The notes: generated by a model from the letters alone, not told the origin. DNA of 64,000 nucleotides from Streptomyces sp. GC420 (GCF_009916105.1 NZ_JAAAXQ010000002.1:1-64000); one strand, 5' to 3'; shown: positions 45,637 to 60,021, counted from the first letter of the stretch. A program made the numbers and translations.

Positions 45637-45664
45637 CGATCAATCAGAACGTCGAAAGTCGAGA

Positions 45665-45870
45665 TCACCGTACAGACCCCAAAATCGGGCGTCGGCGCCG
45701 AGCAACGCGACGACCTGCGTATCCGCGCTGATGTCGCGGACAAGGGCGCGCAGATCCCGCGCGGTCGCGAGGTCGATGGCGTTGGCGGACGCCGGACGGT
45801 TCAAGGTGATCGTCGTGATGCCGTCGGCGTGATGGCGGACGACGCGGTCCATCTCCGTCTCGGTGTACAT
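45665..45870 (-). pseudogene. Enoyl-CoA hydratase, truncated by IS copy 1
   Basis: The N-terminal 68 codons of a crotonase-family protein (ITTITLNRPASANAIDLATA, then VVALLGADARFWGLYGDL) run from the ATG at 45870 into the right end of the IS. The sequence breaks within the oxyanion-hole segment (GADARFWGLYGDL aligns with the usual GAGRAFCAGGDL). The remaining roughly 190 residues are lost. It follows the acyl-CoA ligase gene by 51 bp on the same strand and was its operon partner. Its loss marks the left edge of the captured segment. Confidence 0.85.
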
Positions 45871-45921
45871 ACCTTCTCCTGATGATCCGGCGCGGTCGGG
45901 CGACTGATGCTTTCTGCTGGC

Positions 45922-47460
45922 TCAGTTCACGGCGCGTGCGAAGCCCTGCCAATACGGCTCGCGCAGCAGGAACTTCTGGATCTTGCCGGTCGCCGTGACG
46001 GGAATCGATTCACGGAACTCGACAGAGGTCGGTGCCTTGTACCCGGCGAGCCGCTCCTTGCAGTGCGCAATGATCTCGGCCTCGGTGACGCTGGCGCCCT
46101 CCGCGAGCACGACGAGAGCCTTGACGGTCTCGCCCCATCGCGAGTCCGGCACCCCGATCACCGCGACCTGCGCTACCGACTGGTGCCCGAAGATGCAGTC
46201 CTCCACCTCGATCGAGGAGACGTTCTCGCCTCCTGTGACGATCACGTCCTTCTTCCGGTCGGTGATCGTCAGATGGCCTTCGGAGTCCAGCGTGCCGCCG
46301 TCACCGGTGTGGAACCAGCCGTCGCGCAGGGCCGACTCGGTGGCTTGGGGGTCGTTCCAGTACCCCTGCATGACGACGTTGGAGCGTGCCAGCACCTCCC
46401 CGGAGTCGGAGATGCGGATCCGCGCTCCGAGGGCCGGCAGTCCGGCACGCGACAGCCGGCCGGCGCGCTCGTCGGCGCTGAGCACGTCGTCGACAGGAAG
46501 AGATCGGTTGAACGTCAGCAGGGGAGAGGTCTCGGTGAGTCCGTAGATCTGGTACATCTCCCACCCGAGCTCGTCGCCGAGTCGGGCGATGAGCCTACTC
46601 GGCGGCGGTGCGCCGGCGCAGATGAGGCGCACGCGATCGCGCCCCGGGATCTCACCGTCCCACGTCTGCGCCGCATCCACCACGGCGTTCCACACGGCCG
46701 GAGCGCCGCACATCAGCGTCACGCCGTGCGCCTCGACCCGCCGCAGGATCTCGGCACCGTCGACCTTGCGCAGCACGACCTGTGTCGCTCCGAGGCCAGC
46801 CATCCCGAACGGCATGCCCCAGCCGTTGCAGTGAAACATCGGCAGCGTGTGCAGATAGACGTCACGCTCCCAAGCGCGAGTGTGGAGGGCCAGCGTGGTG
46901 GCGTTGATCCACAGGTTCCGGTGGGTGATCTGCACGCCCTTCGGGCGGGACGTCGTTCCGGACGTGTAGTTGATGGTTGCGGTCGCTTCCTCCGACGGGT
47001 TCGCCCACGCGATCGGTTCGGTGTCGAACCGCATCAGTCCGGTCTCGGTCTCTTCACCGAGGACGAAGCGGTGCGGCACCACGATCCCGGACAGGGCCGA
47101 ATCGAGCTCGGGGTCCACGAGCAGCACCGACGCGCCGCAATGGTCGACGATGTAGCCGATCTCGGCCGGCGAGAGGCGGAAGTTGATCGGGACGCAGATC
47201 CGTCCGCTGGCCGGTACGGCGTACAGCAGCTCGAGGAGGCGAGCCGAGTTCTGGCTGACGACGGCCACCCGCTCGCCAACCGCGATGCCGAACGCGTCGA
47301 ACCCTGCCTGCCAGGCGCGCACCCTGTCGGCGAGCTGGGCGTAGGTCAGCGATCCCACGGAGATCGCTGGCTGCTCCGGTTCGTCGACGATGGCGAGGGA
47401 GTTGGCGAACCCCGTCACGCCTCGCTCCAGGAAGTCCGCGACCGTCAACGGAACGTGCAT
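45922..47460 (-). CDS. Acyl-CoA ligase (AMP-forming)
   Basis: A 512-residue adenylate-forming ligase. Motifs include the P-loop-like INYTSGTTSRPKGVQITHRN, YQIYGLTETSPLL, DGWFHTGDGGTLDSEGHLTI, TDRKKDVIVTGGENVSSIEV and the C-terminal catalytic Lys in VTATGKIQKFLL. The ATG at 47460 is chosen because GGAGG precedes it; the open frame continues 70 codons upstream. It activates a carboxylic acid to its CoA ester. In the cargo it may take the acid (such as benzoate or a short alkanoate) released by the meta-cleavage hydrolase. The substrate cannot be read from sequence. Confidence 0.9.
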   Translation of the reverse strand: MHVPLTVADFLERGVTGFANSLAIVDEPEQPAISVGSLTYAQLADRVRAWQAGFDAFGIAVGERVAVVSQNSARLLELLYAVPASGRICVPINFRLSPAEIGYIVDHCGASVLLVDPELDSALSGIVVPHRFVLGEETETGLMRFDTEPIAWANPSEEATATINYTSGTTSRPKGVQITHRNLWINATTLALHTRAWERDVYLHTLPMFHCNGWGMPFGMAGLGATQVVLRKVDGAEILRRVEAHGVTLMCGAPAVWNAVVDAAQTWDGEIPGRDRVRLICAGAPPPSRLIARLGDELGWEMYQIYGLTETSPLLTFNRSLPVDDVLSADERAGRLSRAGLPALGARIRISDSGEVLARSNVVMQGYWNDPQATESALRDGWFHTGDGGTLDSEGHLTITDRKKDVIVTGGENVSSIEVEDCIFGHQSVAQVAVIGVPDSRWGETVKALVVLAEGASVTEAEIIAHCKERLAGYKAPTSVEFRESIPVTATGKIQKFLLREPYWQGFARAVN

Positions 47461-47537
47461 GGGTAACCTCCGCAATCTGCCCGTCGTGCCACACGGCACG
47501 CCAAGCGGCACAGTATTGAGCCGGAAACCTCGCGGAC

Positions 47538-47558
47538 TTCCGTAATTCACCCGGATGT
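47538..47558 (+). promoter_or_regulatory. Candidate BphT operator, copy 1
   Basis: The pattern TTCCGTA-N-TT followed by CCCGGATGT lies 85 bp before the start of the broken enoyl-CoA hydratase that leads the bphD transcript. Two further copies occur at 49294-49314 and 60669-60689. Confidence 0.65.
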
Positions 47559-47642
47559 TTCGACCGACATCGGCCCGTCTACTGAGACCGAAGCCACACC
47601 GCGCCAGATCCGCGCGGGCCGGTCGAACGAAGGAGATGGGCG

Positions 47643-48258
47643 ATGACGGTGCCGCGGGACGCTGGGTCATCGCGGTGGCGCGGTGGGTCCAGCAAGCCGC
47701 GGGATGACGGCGTGGTCGTCACCTGCGTCGACCGGGTGCTGCGAGTGAGCCTCAACCGGGTCCTGGCGCTGAACGCCATACGACGCCGCGATGGCGCGCC
47801 GCCTGAACTTCGTCTGGTGCAGTGTGCGCGACGACCCCGAGGTCGACGCGATCGTGCTCAGCGGTGCGGGAGCCGAAGCCTTCTCCGTCGGCTTCGACCG
47901 CGCCGACCGTCCGTCCGTCCCGGTCACGCCGCGCGAGTGCGGCGTCGACAAGCGTCTGGTCGTCGCGGTGAATGGGGTCGCCTGCCGGGAGGCGTTGCAG
48001 CTGGTCGAACAAGCGGACGTCGTCGTTGCCTCCGCCCACGCCCGGTTCCTGGCAGCTGCACCTGACCTGGTCGGCCCGCGGCTGACTACCCGTGGTTCGA
48101 CCGGCACTGCGCCTGCACCCATCACCGCCGAGCACGCCCTCAGGTCGGGCCTGGCTGACGACGTCGTACCGCTCGCCTCGCTGCACCGACGCGCGGCGGA
48201 ACTGGCCACATCCCTTGACCACCCACACACTCAGCACCGGAGAAGGAACCTCACATGA
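47643..48258 (+). pseudogene. Enoyl-CoA hydratase, frameshifted and shortened
   Basis: The ATG at 47643 leads to GVVVTCVDRVLRVSLNRVLA and LNAI, the crotonase N-terminus. Around 47775-47790 the homologous sequence moves to another frame (MARRLNFVWCSVRDDPEVDA, IVLSGAGAEAFSVGFDRADR). Later ITAEHALRSGLADDVVPLAS matches the family, but about 60 residues between are missing or scrambled. The total is near 205 codons against the usual 255. The last codons overlap the bphD ATG (ATGA), so even as a broken gene it may deliver ribosomes to bphD. Confidence 0.75.
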
Positions 48259-49079
48259 CCGTGACCTCGACGACCGAAAGCCGCAGGATCAAGGCGGGTG
48301 GCGTTGACACCACCTACTTCGACTCAGGCGTGGGCGAGCCCGTCATCCTCATCCACGGATCGGGTCCGGGAGCGTCCGCTTGGGCCAACTGGCGGAAGAT
48401 GATCGGACCGCTCTCGGAGAACTTCCGCGTCATCGCCCTCGACCTCGTCGGGTGGGGCACGACCGAGCGCCCCGACGACGTCTGGTACTCGCTCGAGACG
48501 TGGACCGACCAAGTGCTCGGCCTGATGGACGCGCTCGAGGTCGACGAGGCCTCGTTCGTCGGGAACTCCCTCGGCGGCCGGATCGCCCTGGAGCTGGCGA
48601 GTCGTCACCCGGAGCGGGTGCAGCGCATGGTCCTGATGGGCTCGCCGGGTCTGGGGATGGTCCCGACCGAGGCGCTGAAGGCGCTTCGCTCCTACGAGCC
48701 GTCGTATGACGCGATGGAGGATCTCCTCGTCAACGTCTTCGTGTGCGATCCGGTCATCATCACGCCTGACCTCGTCCTGGACCGGTACGAGGCGAGCATC
48801 GCCCCCGGCGCTCACGAGGCCTACCGCTCCATGTTCTTCGACGAGAAGCACGCCGGGAACGATCTCGGCATCACGCCCGAGGTCGTCAGCGCGATCGAGA
48901 CGCCGACCCTCGTCGTCCACGGGCGGGAGGACCGCGTCGTTCCCCTCCAGGTGGGGATCAACATGGCCCAGGCGCTGCGCAACGCGGACATGCACGTCTT
49001 CGGCAATTGCGGTCACTGGACCCAGCTCGAGCGGGCCGACGACTTCAACGCGGTCGTCGAGCAGTTCCTCAGCAGCTGA
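48255..49079 (+). CDS. bphD: Meta-cleavage product hydrolase (BphD-like)
   Basis: A 274-residue alpha/beta hydrolase of the C-C bond hydrolase group. Hallmarks are HGSGPGASAWANW near the N-terminus, the nucleophile Ser105 in VGNSLGGR, Asp226 in HGREDRVVP and His254 in GNCGHWTQLE. It cleaves the vinylogous diketone made by BphC to 2-hydroxypenta-2,4-dienoate and an acid (benzoate if biphenyl is the substrate). It comes before the dioxygenase genes, whereas many bph operons place it after bphC. Alkylbenzene-type substrates are equally possible. Confidence 0.92.
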   Translation: MTVTSTTESRRIKAGGVDTTYFDSGVGEPVILIHGSGPGASAWANWRKMIGPLSENFRVIALDLVGWGTTERPDDVWYSLETWTDQVLGLMDALEVDEASFVGNSLGGRIALELASRHPERVQRMVLMGSPGLGMVPTEALKALRSYEPSYDAMEDLLVNVFVCDPVIITPDLVLDRYEASIAPGAHEAYRSMFFDEKHAGNDLGITPEVVSAIETPTLVVHGREDRVVPLQVGINMAQALRNADMHVFGNCGHWTQLERADDFNAVVEQFLSS

Positions 49080-49293
49080 CCGCAGCCAGGAGCAGTGGTG
49101 GGCCCGCGACAACGGCGCTCCCGGGCCGGCCGGCGCACGTGGGGCGGCGTACGGCGTCGTCTCGATGCCCGTGTCCCGGCGGGCCTCTGTGGCGCCGCGA
49201 CAAGGCCGCAGAACGCCTTGGAATGCGGCGTCGGACAGCGCGCGTCGCGCTGCCCTTGCCCTGTGCTCACCGCGCTACCTGACCTGGAACAAC

Positions 49294-49314
49294 TTCCGTA
49301 CTTTCCCCGAATGT
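49294..49314 (+). promoter_or_regulatory. Candidate BphT operator, copy 2, bphA promoter region
   Basis: TTCCGTACTTTCCCC followed by GAATGT lies in the 330-bp gap between bphD and bphA1 (49080-49409), 95 bp before the bphA1 ATG. The gap has no gene. The spacing to the start codon is close to that of copy 1, and both copies face the downstream genes. Confidence 0.7.
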
Positions 49315-49349
49315 ATGGGGCCACCGGCTCCACCGCCCTTGGGCGATAG

Positions 49350-50795
<1,446 letters not shown>

Positions 50796-50832
50796 GCCCG
50801 ACTCCCTCTTGAATTCGCGGAAGGGAATTCCG

Positions 50833-51402
50833 ATGACGATCAACATGGAAGCGCCTGCGAACGCTCTTGTGAGCATGAAGCCCGGGCCGGTCGATCCCGT
50901 CCTGCAGCACGAGGTCGAGCAGTTCTACTACTGGGAGGCCAAGCTTCTCAACGACCGGCGCTTCGTGGACTGGTTCAAGCTGCTGGCGCAGGACGTCCGG
51001 TACCTCATGCCGATCCGTTCGACTCGGATGATGCGCGAGGCGAGCCTGGAGTGGGGCGCCGTGGGCGACTACGCCCACTTCGACGACAACCACGAGATGA
51101 TGGCCGGGCGGATCAGGAAGATCACCTCCGACGTGAGCTGGTCGGAGAACCCGGCCTCGCGCACCCGCCACGCGATCACGAACGTCATGATCCTTGACGG
51201 TGATCGGACCGACGAGCTCGAGGTCTCGAGTGTCTTCGTGGTGTACCGGAGTCGACTCGAGCGCCAGGTGGACATCTTCACTGGCGAGCGTCGTGACGTC
51301 CTGCGGCGGACCGATATCGATGCTGGCTTCGAGATTGCGTCGCGGACGATCCTGATCGACCAGAGCACGATCCTGTCGAACAACCTCAGCTTCTTCTTCT
51401 AG
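50833..51402 (+). CDS. bphA2: Aryl-ring-hydroxylating dioxygenase beta subunit
   Basis: A 189-residue small subunit with the family pattern [20 protein letters not shown], then [20 protein letters not shown] and [19 protein letters not shown] at the C-terminus. It assembles with BphA1 as a hexamer and has no cofactor. The ATG at 50833 follows GGAAGGG; a TTG 24 bases upstream is in frame but less likely. It lies 37 bp after bphA1. Confidence 0.95.
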   Translation: MTINMEAPANALVSMKPGPVDPVLQHEVEQFYYWEAKLLNDRRFVDWFKLLAQDVRYLMPIRSTRMMREASLEWGAVGDYAHFDDNHEMMAGRIRKITSDVSWSENPASRTRHAITNVMILDGDRTDELEVSSVFVVYRSRLERQVDIFTGERRDVLRRTDIDAGFEIASRTILIDQSTILSNNLSFFF

Positions 51403-51414
51403 GGGGTAGTTCAG

Positions 51415-51737
51415 ATGGGTTTGACGCGGATCTGTGCAGCTGCGGATGTTCCTCCGGGCGAAATGCTCCGGTTCGACAGCGACGAAGGGCCACTCCTTCT
51501 CAGCAATGTCGACGGCGAGTACTTCGTCACGCAGGACACCTGTACTCATGATGACTGGTCGCTCTCCGAGGGATACCTGGAGGACGGCATCGTCGAGTGC
51601 ACCCTGCACTGGGCGCGGTTTTGTGTCCGTACAGGAGCGGTCAAGGCGTTGCCGGCATCCACGCCGCTGCGCACGTACGTCGTCATGGTCGAGGACGGCG
51701 ACGTCATGGTGGACCTCGAATGCGAGGCCGCGTCGGC

Positions 51738-51741
<4 letters not shown>
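51415..51741 (+). CDS. bphA3: Rieske ferredoxin of the dioxygenase
   Basis: A 108-residue Rieske ferredoxin. The cluster ligands are Cys43 and His45 in [10 protein letters not shown] and Cys62 and His65 in ECTLHWARF. It carries electrons from BphA4 to BphA1. Its stop overlaps the bphA4 start (ATGA). Length and position are those of rhodococcal bph operons. Confidence 0.95.
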
Positions 51742-54711
<2,970 letters not shown>

Positions 54712-54821
54712 ACGCACCTGCCGTCACCGCCGGGCCTGCTGGACACACGGGGGCCTCCCCCTGAGTGGTGGACACGCTGATACTGGATCTGCTTGATCCG
54801 GAGGAAGCGAGAACACCGCCG

Positions 54822-55115
54822 ATGGCGATGAAGGACTACTCGGACGAGTTCAAGGCCGATACCGTGGCCCTGTACGAGTCCACGCCCGGGGCGACCTACA
54901 AGAGTATCGCCGCTGACCTGGGCATCAACAGGGAGACGCTGCGTGAGTGGGTGCTGCGGGACCGGGAACGTCGCGGCGTCGCCCCGGCGGCCGCTCGGTC
55001 AGGCAGGGCAGCGCCGGCCCGGGCAGGACAGCTGGCACCGTCCGCCGACCCGGACGAACGGATCCGGCAGCTGGAGGCCCGGGTGGCCGAGTACTACAGC
55101 CTCAGATCTTCGTGA
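54822..55115 (+). pseudogene. IS3-family orfA relic
   Basis: From the ATG at 54822 the frame reads MAMKDYSDEFKADTVALYES, GATYKSIAADLGINRETLRE and WVLRDRERRGV, the helix-turn-helix half of IS3-type OrfA, then AARSGRAAPARAGQLAPSAD and a coiled-coil start RIRQLEARVAEYY. It breaks off there, and orfB is absent. The segment 55116-55281 up to bphS holds no gene. The IS landed between bphC and bphS and was later deleted in part. Confidence 0.8.
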
Positions 55116-55281
55116 TGTGATCGGCTGTGGTCGGGTGATGCTCGCCAGGGGCGGAGGCGGGCGGGCAGGGGGTCGCCGCGCCGGGTGTAGTGGCTGACGG
55201 TTGCCCGGGTCGGGTGTGTCCACTTTCGCAGGGGAAGGCCCCATCTATTCTCCAGAATGGTCCGTCGGGCTTGGTGAGGGC

Positions 55282-58200
55282 ATGCAGTTCAACACGGTGA
55301 AGGTGCTGCGGGAGAGTCCCGGCATCACGACGACGCTCGCGGTCTCGGCGGATGACCGCGAGCTCGTGGTGCGACGTCTGGATCTCTCGAGGACTCGGCC
55401 GTGGAGCCGGCGGTGGCTCGAGGGCGAGGTCGAGACCATCCGAAGGACGCGACTTCCCCATGTCGTGGCGGTCACGATCGCGGATCGGGGACTGGATCAC
55501 CTCGACCTGGTCCGTCCCTTCGTCGAAGGGCTGGACATTCGGGAGTGGTTCGCCCGGCAGCCGCCCCCCTCGCTCGTCGAGCAGCTCAGGGTGATGAGCA
55601 CGCTGTTCTACCCGCTGGCGCGCCTGCACAGCCTGGGCATCGCCCATGGAGGTGTGACGCCGGCGAACATCGTGCTGACCGGGCGTGGCGACCTGGTCCT
55701 GCTCGACGTGGGGGTGTCGCGTGCGCAGCTTGCTGCGCGGGACGGCTGGACGGATCGCGCGGACGTGGACAATCAGCGAAGCGACCAGCCGCATCAGCAC
55801 CTGGACGTGGGCTTCACCGCCGACCTTTTCGCTGCTGGCCTCGTGCTGTTGGAGTCAGTCGCTCAGGTGAATCGCACGGCGAGTGTGCTGCGGCGCATGC
55901 ACCCGTCCGCGGAAGGCCTCGGAGATCCGGCGCAGCTCCTCGATCTCGTGAGGGTGCCGAGTCCGTTGCGGCCCGTCTTCGCGAGACTGCTCGACCCCGT
56001 TCCGGCGATGCGTTTCCAGACCGCCGAGGAGGTGCTCGGCGAGCTCGAAGCGCTGCTCGCAACGAGCACCAAGCTGGAGCCCGGCGCCGGCGTACCGCAG
56101 GGGTCCGGCGCGTCGACGTCTGCGCCCGCGCCGCCGCCGGTGGGCCGGTACCACGAGCTCGCCGCACTCATCAGCGGCGCGGAAGGGGCCGAGCATGGGT
56201 CTGGATCGACCATCTGCCTGAGCGGAGAATCGGGCCTCGGCAAGACCCACCTGCTGGACGCTGTGACCGAGCACGCGGCGGGGCGGGGAACGACCGTGTT
56301 GCGCACCGGCGCCTTCGACCAGGCCCCGACGCGGCCGTTGGGTCCGTTCGGCGGAGTGTTTCGGGACGTGGTCGCCCACCTGGGCGCGCACCCGGACGGC
56401 GTGGTGCGTGTCCGCGACGATCTGGGCGACCTCCTTCCCGTGGTTCTCGACCAGGTCCCCGAGTTCGCCGCTGCCTTCGCGGGCGCGCCCGCAGCGCGAG
56501 AGCCGGGGCCCGTGCTCCTGGACGCCCCGGCCCAGGTCGTCCCCGCGGCGATCGCCAGGCTGCTGGTCGCCGCCTTCGGGCCCGAGGACGCTGGTTTGAT
56601 CGTTCTCGACGACGGTCAATGGGCTGACGACCTGACCTGGCAGGTGCTCGAGAAGCTGGCCGAAACGATCGGGGCCAGAGCGCCCACCGGCGCTGCCAGC
56701 ATCACGCTGGTCATCTCCTGTCGGCCCGAAGCCGTGGCAAGGGTCCGCGAGTGGGGCGTAGCTCAGGTCGAGTACGTCGGCCTCTCGCCGCTCTCGGAGG
56801 TGGACACCGAGCAGCTGATCCGCTCGGTCGACGCCAGCGTGCCCGCCGACGTGATCCCCTACGTCGCGAAACTCTCGCGCGGGAATCCCCTGGACGCCCT
56901 CCTCATCTGCCAGGGGCTGATGGATTCGTCCTTCCTCAGCGGGGCATCCGCTGGCTGGACGGCAGACGAGCGCGCTGACGGCGGCGAGCCCGCGCCGCTC
57001 GACGCACGACGATCAAGTCCGGAACGCGGCGCCCCTGAGGTCCTGGTCTCGACGTGGCTGAGCTCGCTGTCACCCCCGACGGCGGAGGCCCTGCATCAGG
57101 CTGCTGTCATCGGACGACGGTTCTCTGCCGGGCTCCTCGCCGCTGCCCTGTCGGTGAGCGCATCGGCGGTCGAGCAGCGACTGGACGAAGCCGTCCGTCG
57201 AGGCATCGTTCGCGGCGTCCCGGGCGGGGATCGCGGCGAGCTCGAGTTCGCCCATGACCGCCTCCGCGACGCAGTGCTGCGCGCGCTGGACGAGGGCGGC
57301 AGGCAGGCGCTGCACCTCCGTGCTGCTCGTGCCCTGCAACGACGGGGGACGTCGCGGGCCGATTACGACATCGCCTACCACTATGCGCGCGCGGGGCACC
57401 CGGCTGAGGCGTTGGACTATGCGCTCCGCGCCGGGGAGGCCGGGCTGAGGCACCATGCCCTCGACGTCGCCGAGATCAATTTCGCGATCGCCGAGGCCGG
57501 TCTCGCGAGCAGCGACCTCGGTGTCGACGACGGCCTGGGGTTTCGCGTCTACGAGGGTCTGGGCACCGTCCACATGCTCCGTGGCAACTACGACCTGGCC
57601 GCCAAGGAGCTGGTCCGCGCGCACGACCTGTCGAGAACCCAGACGGCCACCGACTCCGTCCCGATCGCCACGCTGCTGAGCGAGCTCGCCTTCAAGACCG
57701 GACGCTTCGACGACGCTGCCCAATGGCGGCAGCGCTCGCTGGAGGACCTCGCGTTGCCGGTTCCCCGACACGCCTGGCACGCTGGCGTCTCCGTGCTGTA
57801 TGAGTTGGTGCTCCTCGCCGGCGGGTGGCTCGTCCGGCCCCTCCGGGCAGGCAGATCCGCGCGGCGGTACGTCGACAGTGAACGTCGGCGCCTGGCCGCA
57901 CGGACGTACAACCGGCTGGTGTACGAGTGGTGGTTCATCCGATCGCCGGTCTGGGTGGTGTGGGCGATCCTGCGCGGCGCCCGGTTCGCGAATGCCGCTG
58001 GGAGCACACGAGAACGAGCACAGGCACTGTCCACAGCGGCGGTCCTCTCGGGCACAGCACCGATCCTGGCGCCGATCGCCCTGCGACTGATCAACCGCTC
58101 GCTGCGGCTGCGAGAACGCGCCGGAGATGGCTGGGGGCTCGCGCAGTCGCACCACTTCCGTGGGTTCGTGCTCTACGCCGCCAACCGGTACCGCGAGGCG

Positions 58201-60021
58201 ATCGAGGCTTTCGACACCGCTATCACCGCCTTCGACGTCCTCGGGGATCGCTGGGAGCAGGTCGCTGCGATGTGGCAGAAGGCGTTGTGCTTCGGGCGGT
58301 TGGGACTGTTGAACGATGCCGGGACGCTGGCGCGCTACACCTACCGGGAGGCCAAGCGTCGGGGCGACCTGATCGGGGCGGGCACCGCACTGGCGATCTG
58401 GGCCAGCTACCTGCCCGGAGACGTCGCCATCGAGACGCTGATGCGCGAGATCAACGAGACCGACCCCGGGGATCGCCACACCCTCGCCTTGTTGCAGGCG
58501 TCGCGCGCGCAGCGACTCGCTCACGCGGAGCACTACGAGCAAGCCCTGGACGCAGCTCGGCAGGCCGACGAGCTGCTGCGCGCCTCGGGGATCAGGAACC
58601 ACTTCCTGGCCCCGATCCTCACCTCGCATCTCCAGATCCTCCGTATGTCCTTGCCCGCCGGTGCTTCCTGGTGGACCGAGGAGCGACGACTCCAGACCAG
58701 GACCTCCAGAAGGATCCTTCGACGTGCGCGACGCTCCGCTCTCGTCTTCAGCGGCGAACGTCCGGCGGCGTGGCGGGAATGGGCACTGATGGCGTTCGCC
58801 TCGGGTCACCGGCTGCTCGGAAGCGTGGTCCTGCGGGCCGCGGCCCGCAGCGCACGGCGCCACGCGGCACAAGGCGAATTGGCGGCGTGCGCACTGGTGG
58901 CTTCCCTGGCGGGCGTCACACCCCGACGAGGCGCCCTCGCCGGAATCTCGGTGCCCGAGACCGTCCGTGAGCTGGGCATCAGCGTCGACCGCGGCATCGT
59001 GGAGGCCGGGTCGGCGCACGAACCGTTCGCCGGCACCTCTTCGACGCGTCATCATGCGTTGCTCGATGCCGTCAGCTCCCTGGTTGCCGCCGACGAGGTC
59101 GCCGAGGTGCTCGACAAGCTTCGCGATGCCGTGTTCGCAACCACCACCGCGCGACGGGTCGAGTTCACTCGGAACGAGACCGAAGTCGAACAACGCGAGC
59201 CGGGTACCGCACCCGAGAGTGCCGAGATGCACGTCACCGAACGGTTGGTCATGCCCGTCGGTAGCGACGGCGAGGCCGAGGTCTCGGTGGTGGCGGCCTT
59301 CCCGCTGGGAGAAGGCGAGCAGCACGCGCCGACGATGGAAGTGCTCGCGGCAGTCGCGGGTGGCGTGATCGAGCGCGAGATCCTTCGCCGGGAGTCGATG
59401 GAGCGCATGGTCGCCGTACAGGAAGCCGAGCGCGGTCGAATTGCGCGCGACCTCCACGACGAGTTCAGCCACCTGTTCGCCACCGCGATGGGCGGGCTCA
59501 GCACGCTCCAGGACTCCTCGGACCCGGCCGTGCGGGAGACGGCGACCGAGGTGCGCGAGATCGTCCGCCAAGGCATCACGGTGGCGCGCTCGGTCGCTTG
59601 GTCGCTGCGGCCTTCCGGGCTCGACGACCTCGGTCTCGTCGGATCCATCGAGCAGTACGTCGAGGACTTCCGCGAGCGGTTCCCGATCCGGGTCGATCTC
59701 ACGACCACCGGCCATGTTCCCGCGCTGTCTCCGGCCGTAGAGACAGCGGTTTTCCGCATCGTCCAGGAGGCGCTGACCAACATCGCGCGGCACAGCGGCG
59801 CCCGCGAAGCCAGCGTCATGCTCGTCGGTTCCACGGACTCCCTCCGCGCGGTCGTGGAAGATAATGGAATCGGCTTCGATGTCGAGCTCGCCGACCAGCG
59901 CAAGTCGCTGGGCCTCATCGGCGCACGCGAACGTACCCGGTTGGTCGGTGGGCGGCTGTCCATCGAATCCAGTCCCAACCAGGGAACGACGATCATGGCG
60001 GAGGTGCCGGTCAAGTCGTGA
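55282..60021 (+). CDS. bphS: Giant sensor histidine kinase (BphS/BpdS type)
   Basis: A 1,579-residue sensor from the ATG at 55282; an earlier TTG at 55201 would add 27 residues. In order: a protein-kinase-like domain (about 1-250) with AHGGVTPANIVL where active kinases have HRD, so probably a pseudokinase; an AAA/STAND-type ATPase with Walker A GESGLGKT near 315-322 and LIVLDDGQWADD; a long TPR-like helical region; a GAF-like region near 1250-1370; then a histidine kinase with RIARDLHDEFSHL (His about 1392) and the N-box QEALTNIARHSG. The layout matches rhodococcal BphS (about 1,576 residues), which senses aromatics. It is coupled to bphT. Confidence 0.93.
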   Translation: MQFNTVKVLRESPGITTTLAVSADDRELVVRRLDLSRTRPWSRRWLEGEVETIRRTRLPHVVAVTIADRGLDHLDLVRPFVEGLDIREWFARQPPPSLVEQLRVMSTLFYPLARLHSLGIAHGGVTPANIVLTGRGDLVLLDVGVSRAQLAARDGWTDRADVDNQRSDQPHQHLDVGFTADLFAAGLVLLESVAQVNRTASVLRRMHPSAEGLGDPAQLLDLVRVPSPLRPVFARLLDPVPAMRFQTAEEVLGELEALLATSTKLEPGAGVPQGSGASTSAPAPPPVGRYHELAALISGAEGAEHGSGSTICLSGESGLGKTHLLDAVTEHAAGRGTTVLRTGAFDQAPTRPLGPFGGVFRDVVAHLGAHPDGVVRVRDDLGDLLPVVLDQVPEFAAAFAGAPAAREPGPVLLDAPAQVVPAAIARLLVAAFGPEDAGLIVLDDGQWADDLTWQVLEKLAETIGARAPTGAASITLVISCRPEAVARVREWGVAQVEYVGLSPLSEVDTEQLIRSVDASVPADVIPYVAKLSRGNPLDALLICQGLMDSSFLSGASAGWTADERADGGEPAPLDARRSSPERGAPEVLVSTWLSSLSPPTAEALHQAAVIGRRFSAGLLAAALSVSASAVEQRLDEAVRRGIVRGVPGGDRGELEFAHDRLRDAVLRALDEGGRQALHLRAARALQRRGTSRADYDIAYHYARAGHPAEALDYALRAGEAGLRHHALDVAEINFAIAEAGLASSDLGVDDGLGFRVYEGLGTVHMLRGNYDLAAKELVRAHDLSRTQTATDSVPIATLLSELAFKTGRFDDAAQWRQRSLEDLALPVPRHAWHAGVSVLYELVLLAGGWLVRPLRAGRSARRYVDSERRRLAARTYNRLVYEWWFIRSPVWVVWAILRGARFANAAGSTRERAQALSTAAVLSGTAPILAPIALRLINRSLRLRERAGDGWGLAQSHHFRGFVLYAANRYREAIEAFDTAITAFDVLGDRWEQVAAMWQKALCFGRLGLLNDAGTLARYTYREAKRRGDLIGAGTALAIWASYLPGDVAIETLMREINETDPGDRHTLALLQASRAQRLAHAEHYEQALDAARQADELLRASGIRNHFLAPILTSHLQILRMSLPAGASWWTEERRLQTRTSRRILRRARRSALVFSGERPAAWREWALMAFASGHRLLGSVVLRAAARSARRHAAQGELAACALVASLAGVTPRRGALAGISVPETVRELGISVDRGIVEAGSAHEPFAGTSSTRHHALLDAVSSLVAADEVAEVLDKLRDAVFATTTARRVEFTRNETEVEQREPGTAPESAEMHVTERLVMPVGSDGEAEVSVVAAFPLGEGEQHAPTMEVLAAVAGGVIEREILRRESMERMVAVQEAERGRIARDLHDEFSHLFATAMGGLSTLQDSSDPAVRETATEVREIVRQGITVARSVAWSLRPSGLDDLGLVGSIEQYVEDFRERFPIRVDLTTTGHVPALSPAVETAVFRIVQEALTNIARHSGAREASVMLVGSTDSLRAVVEDNGIGFDVELADQRKSLGLIGARERTRLVGGRLSIESSPNQGTTIMAEVPVKS

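Larger units (their letters stand above)
44176..45664 (+). mobile_element. IS701-like insertion sequence, copy 1
   Basis: The terminal inverted repeats (44176-44196 and 45644-45664) match at 20 of 21 positions and begin TCTCGACTTTCG. The element holds a DDE transposase and a small overlapping ORF. It cuts an enoyl-CoA hydratase gene at its right end and the host tetR at its left end. Confidence 0.92.

Noticed and set aside
44176-45664. IS copy 1 as an independent insertion with its own duplication
   Set aside because: Its immediate flanks (TCCC left, TCAC right) do not match; the matching pair is the outer flanks of both copies.
57070-59793. Long minus-strand open frame (907 codons) antisense to the sensor kinase
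   Set aside because: It mirrors a real gene with clear domains; composition is typical of the antisense frame in GC-rich DNA and no family pattern is visible.
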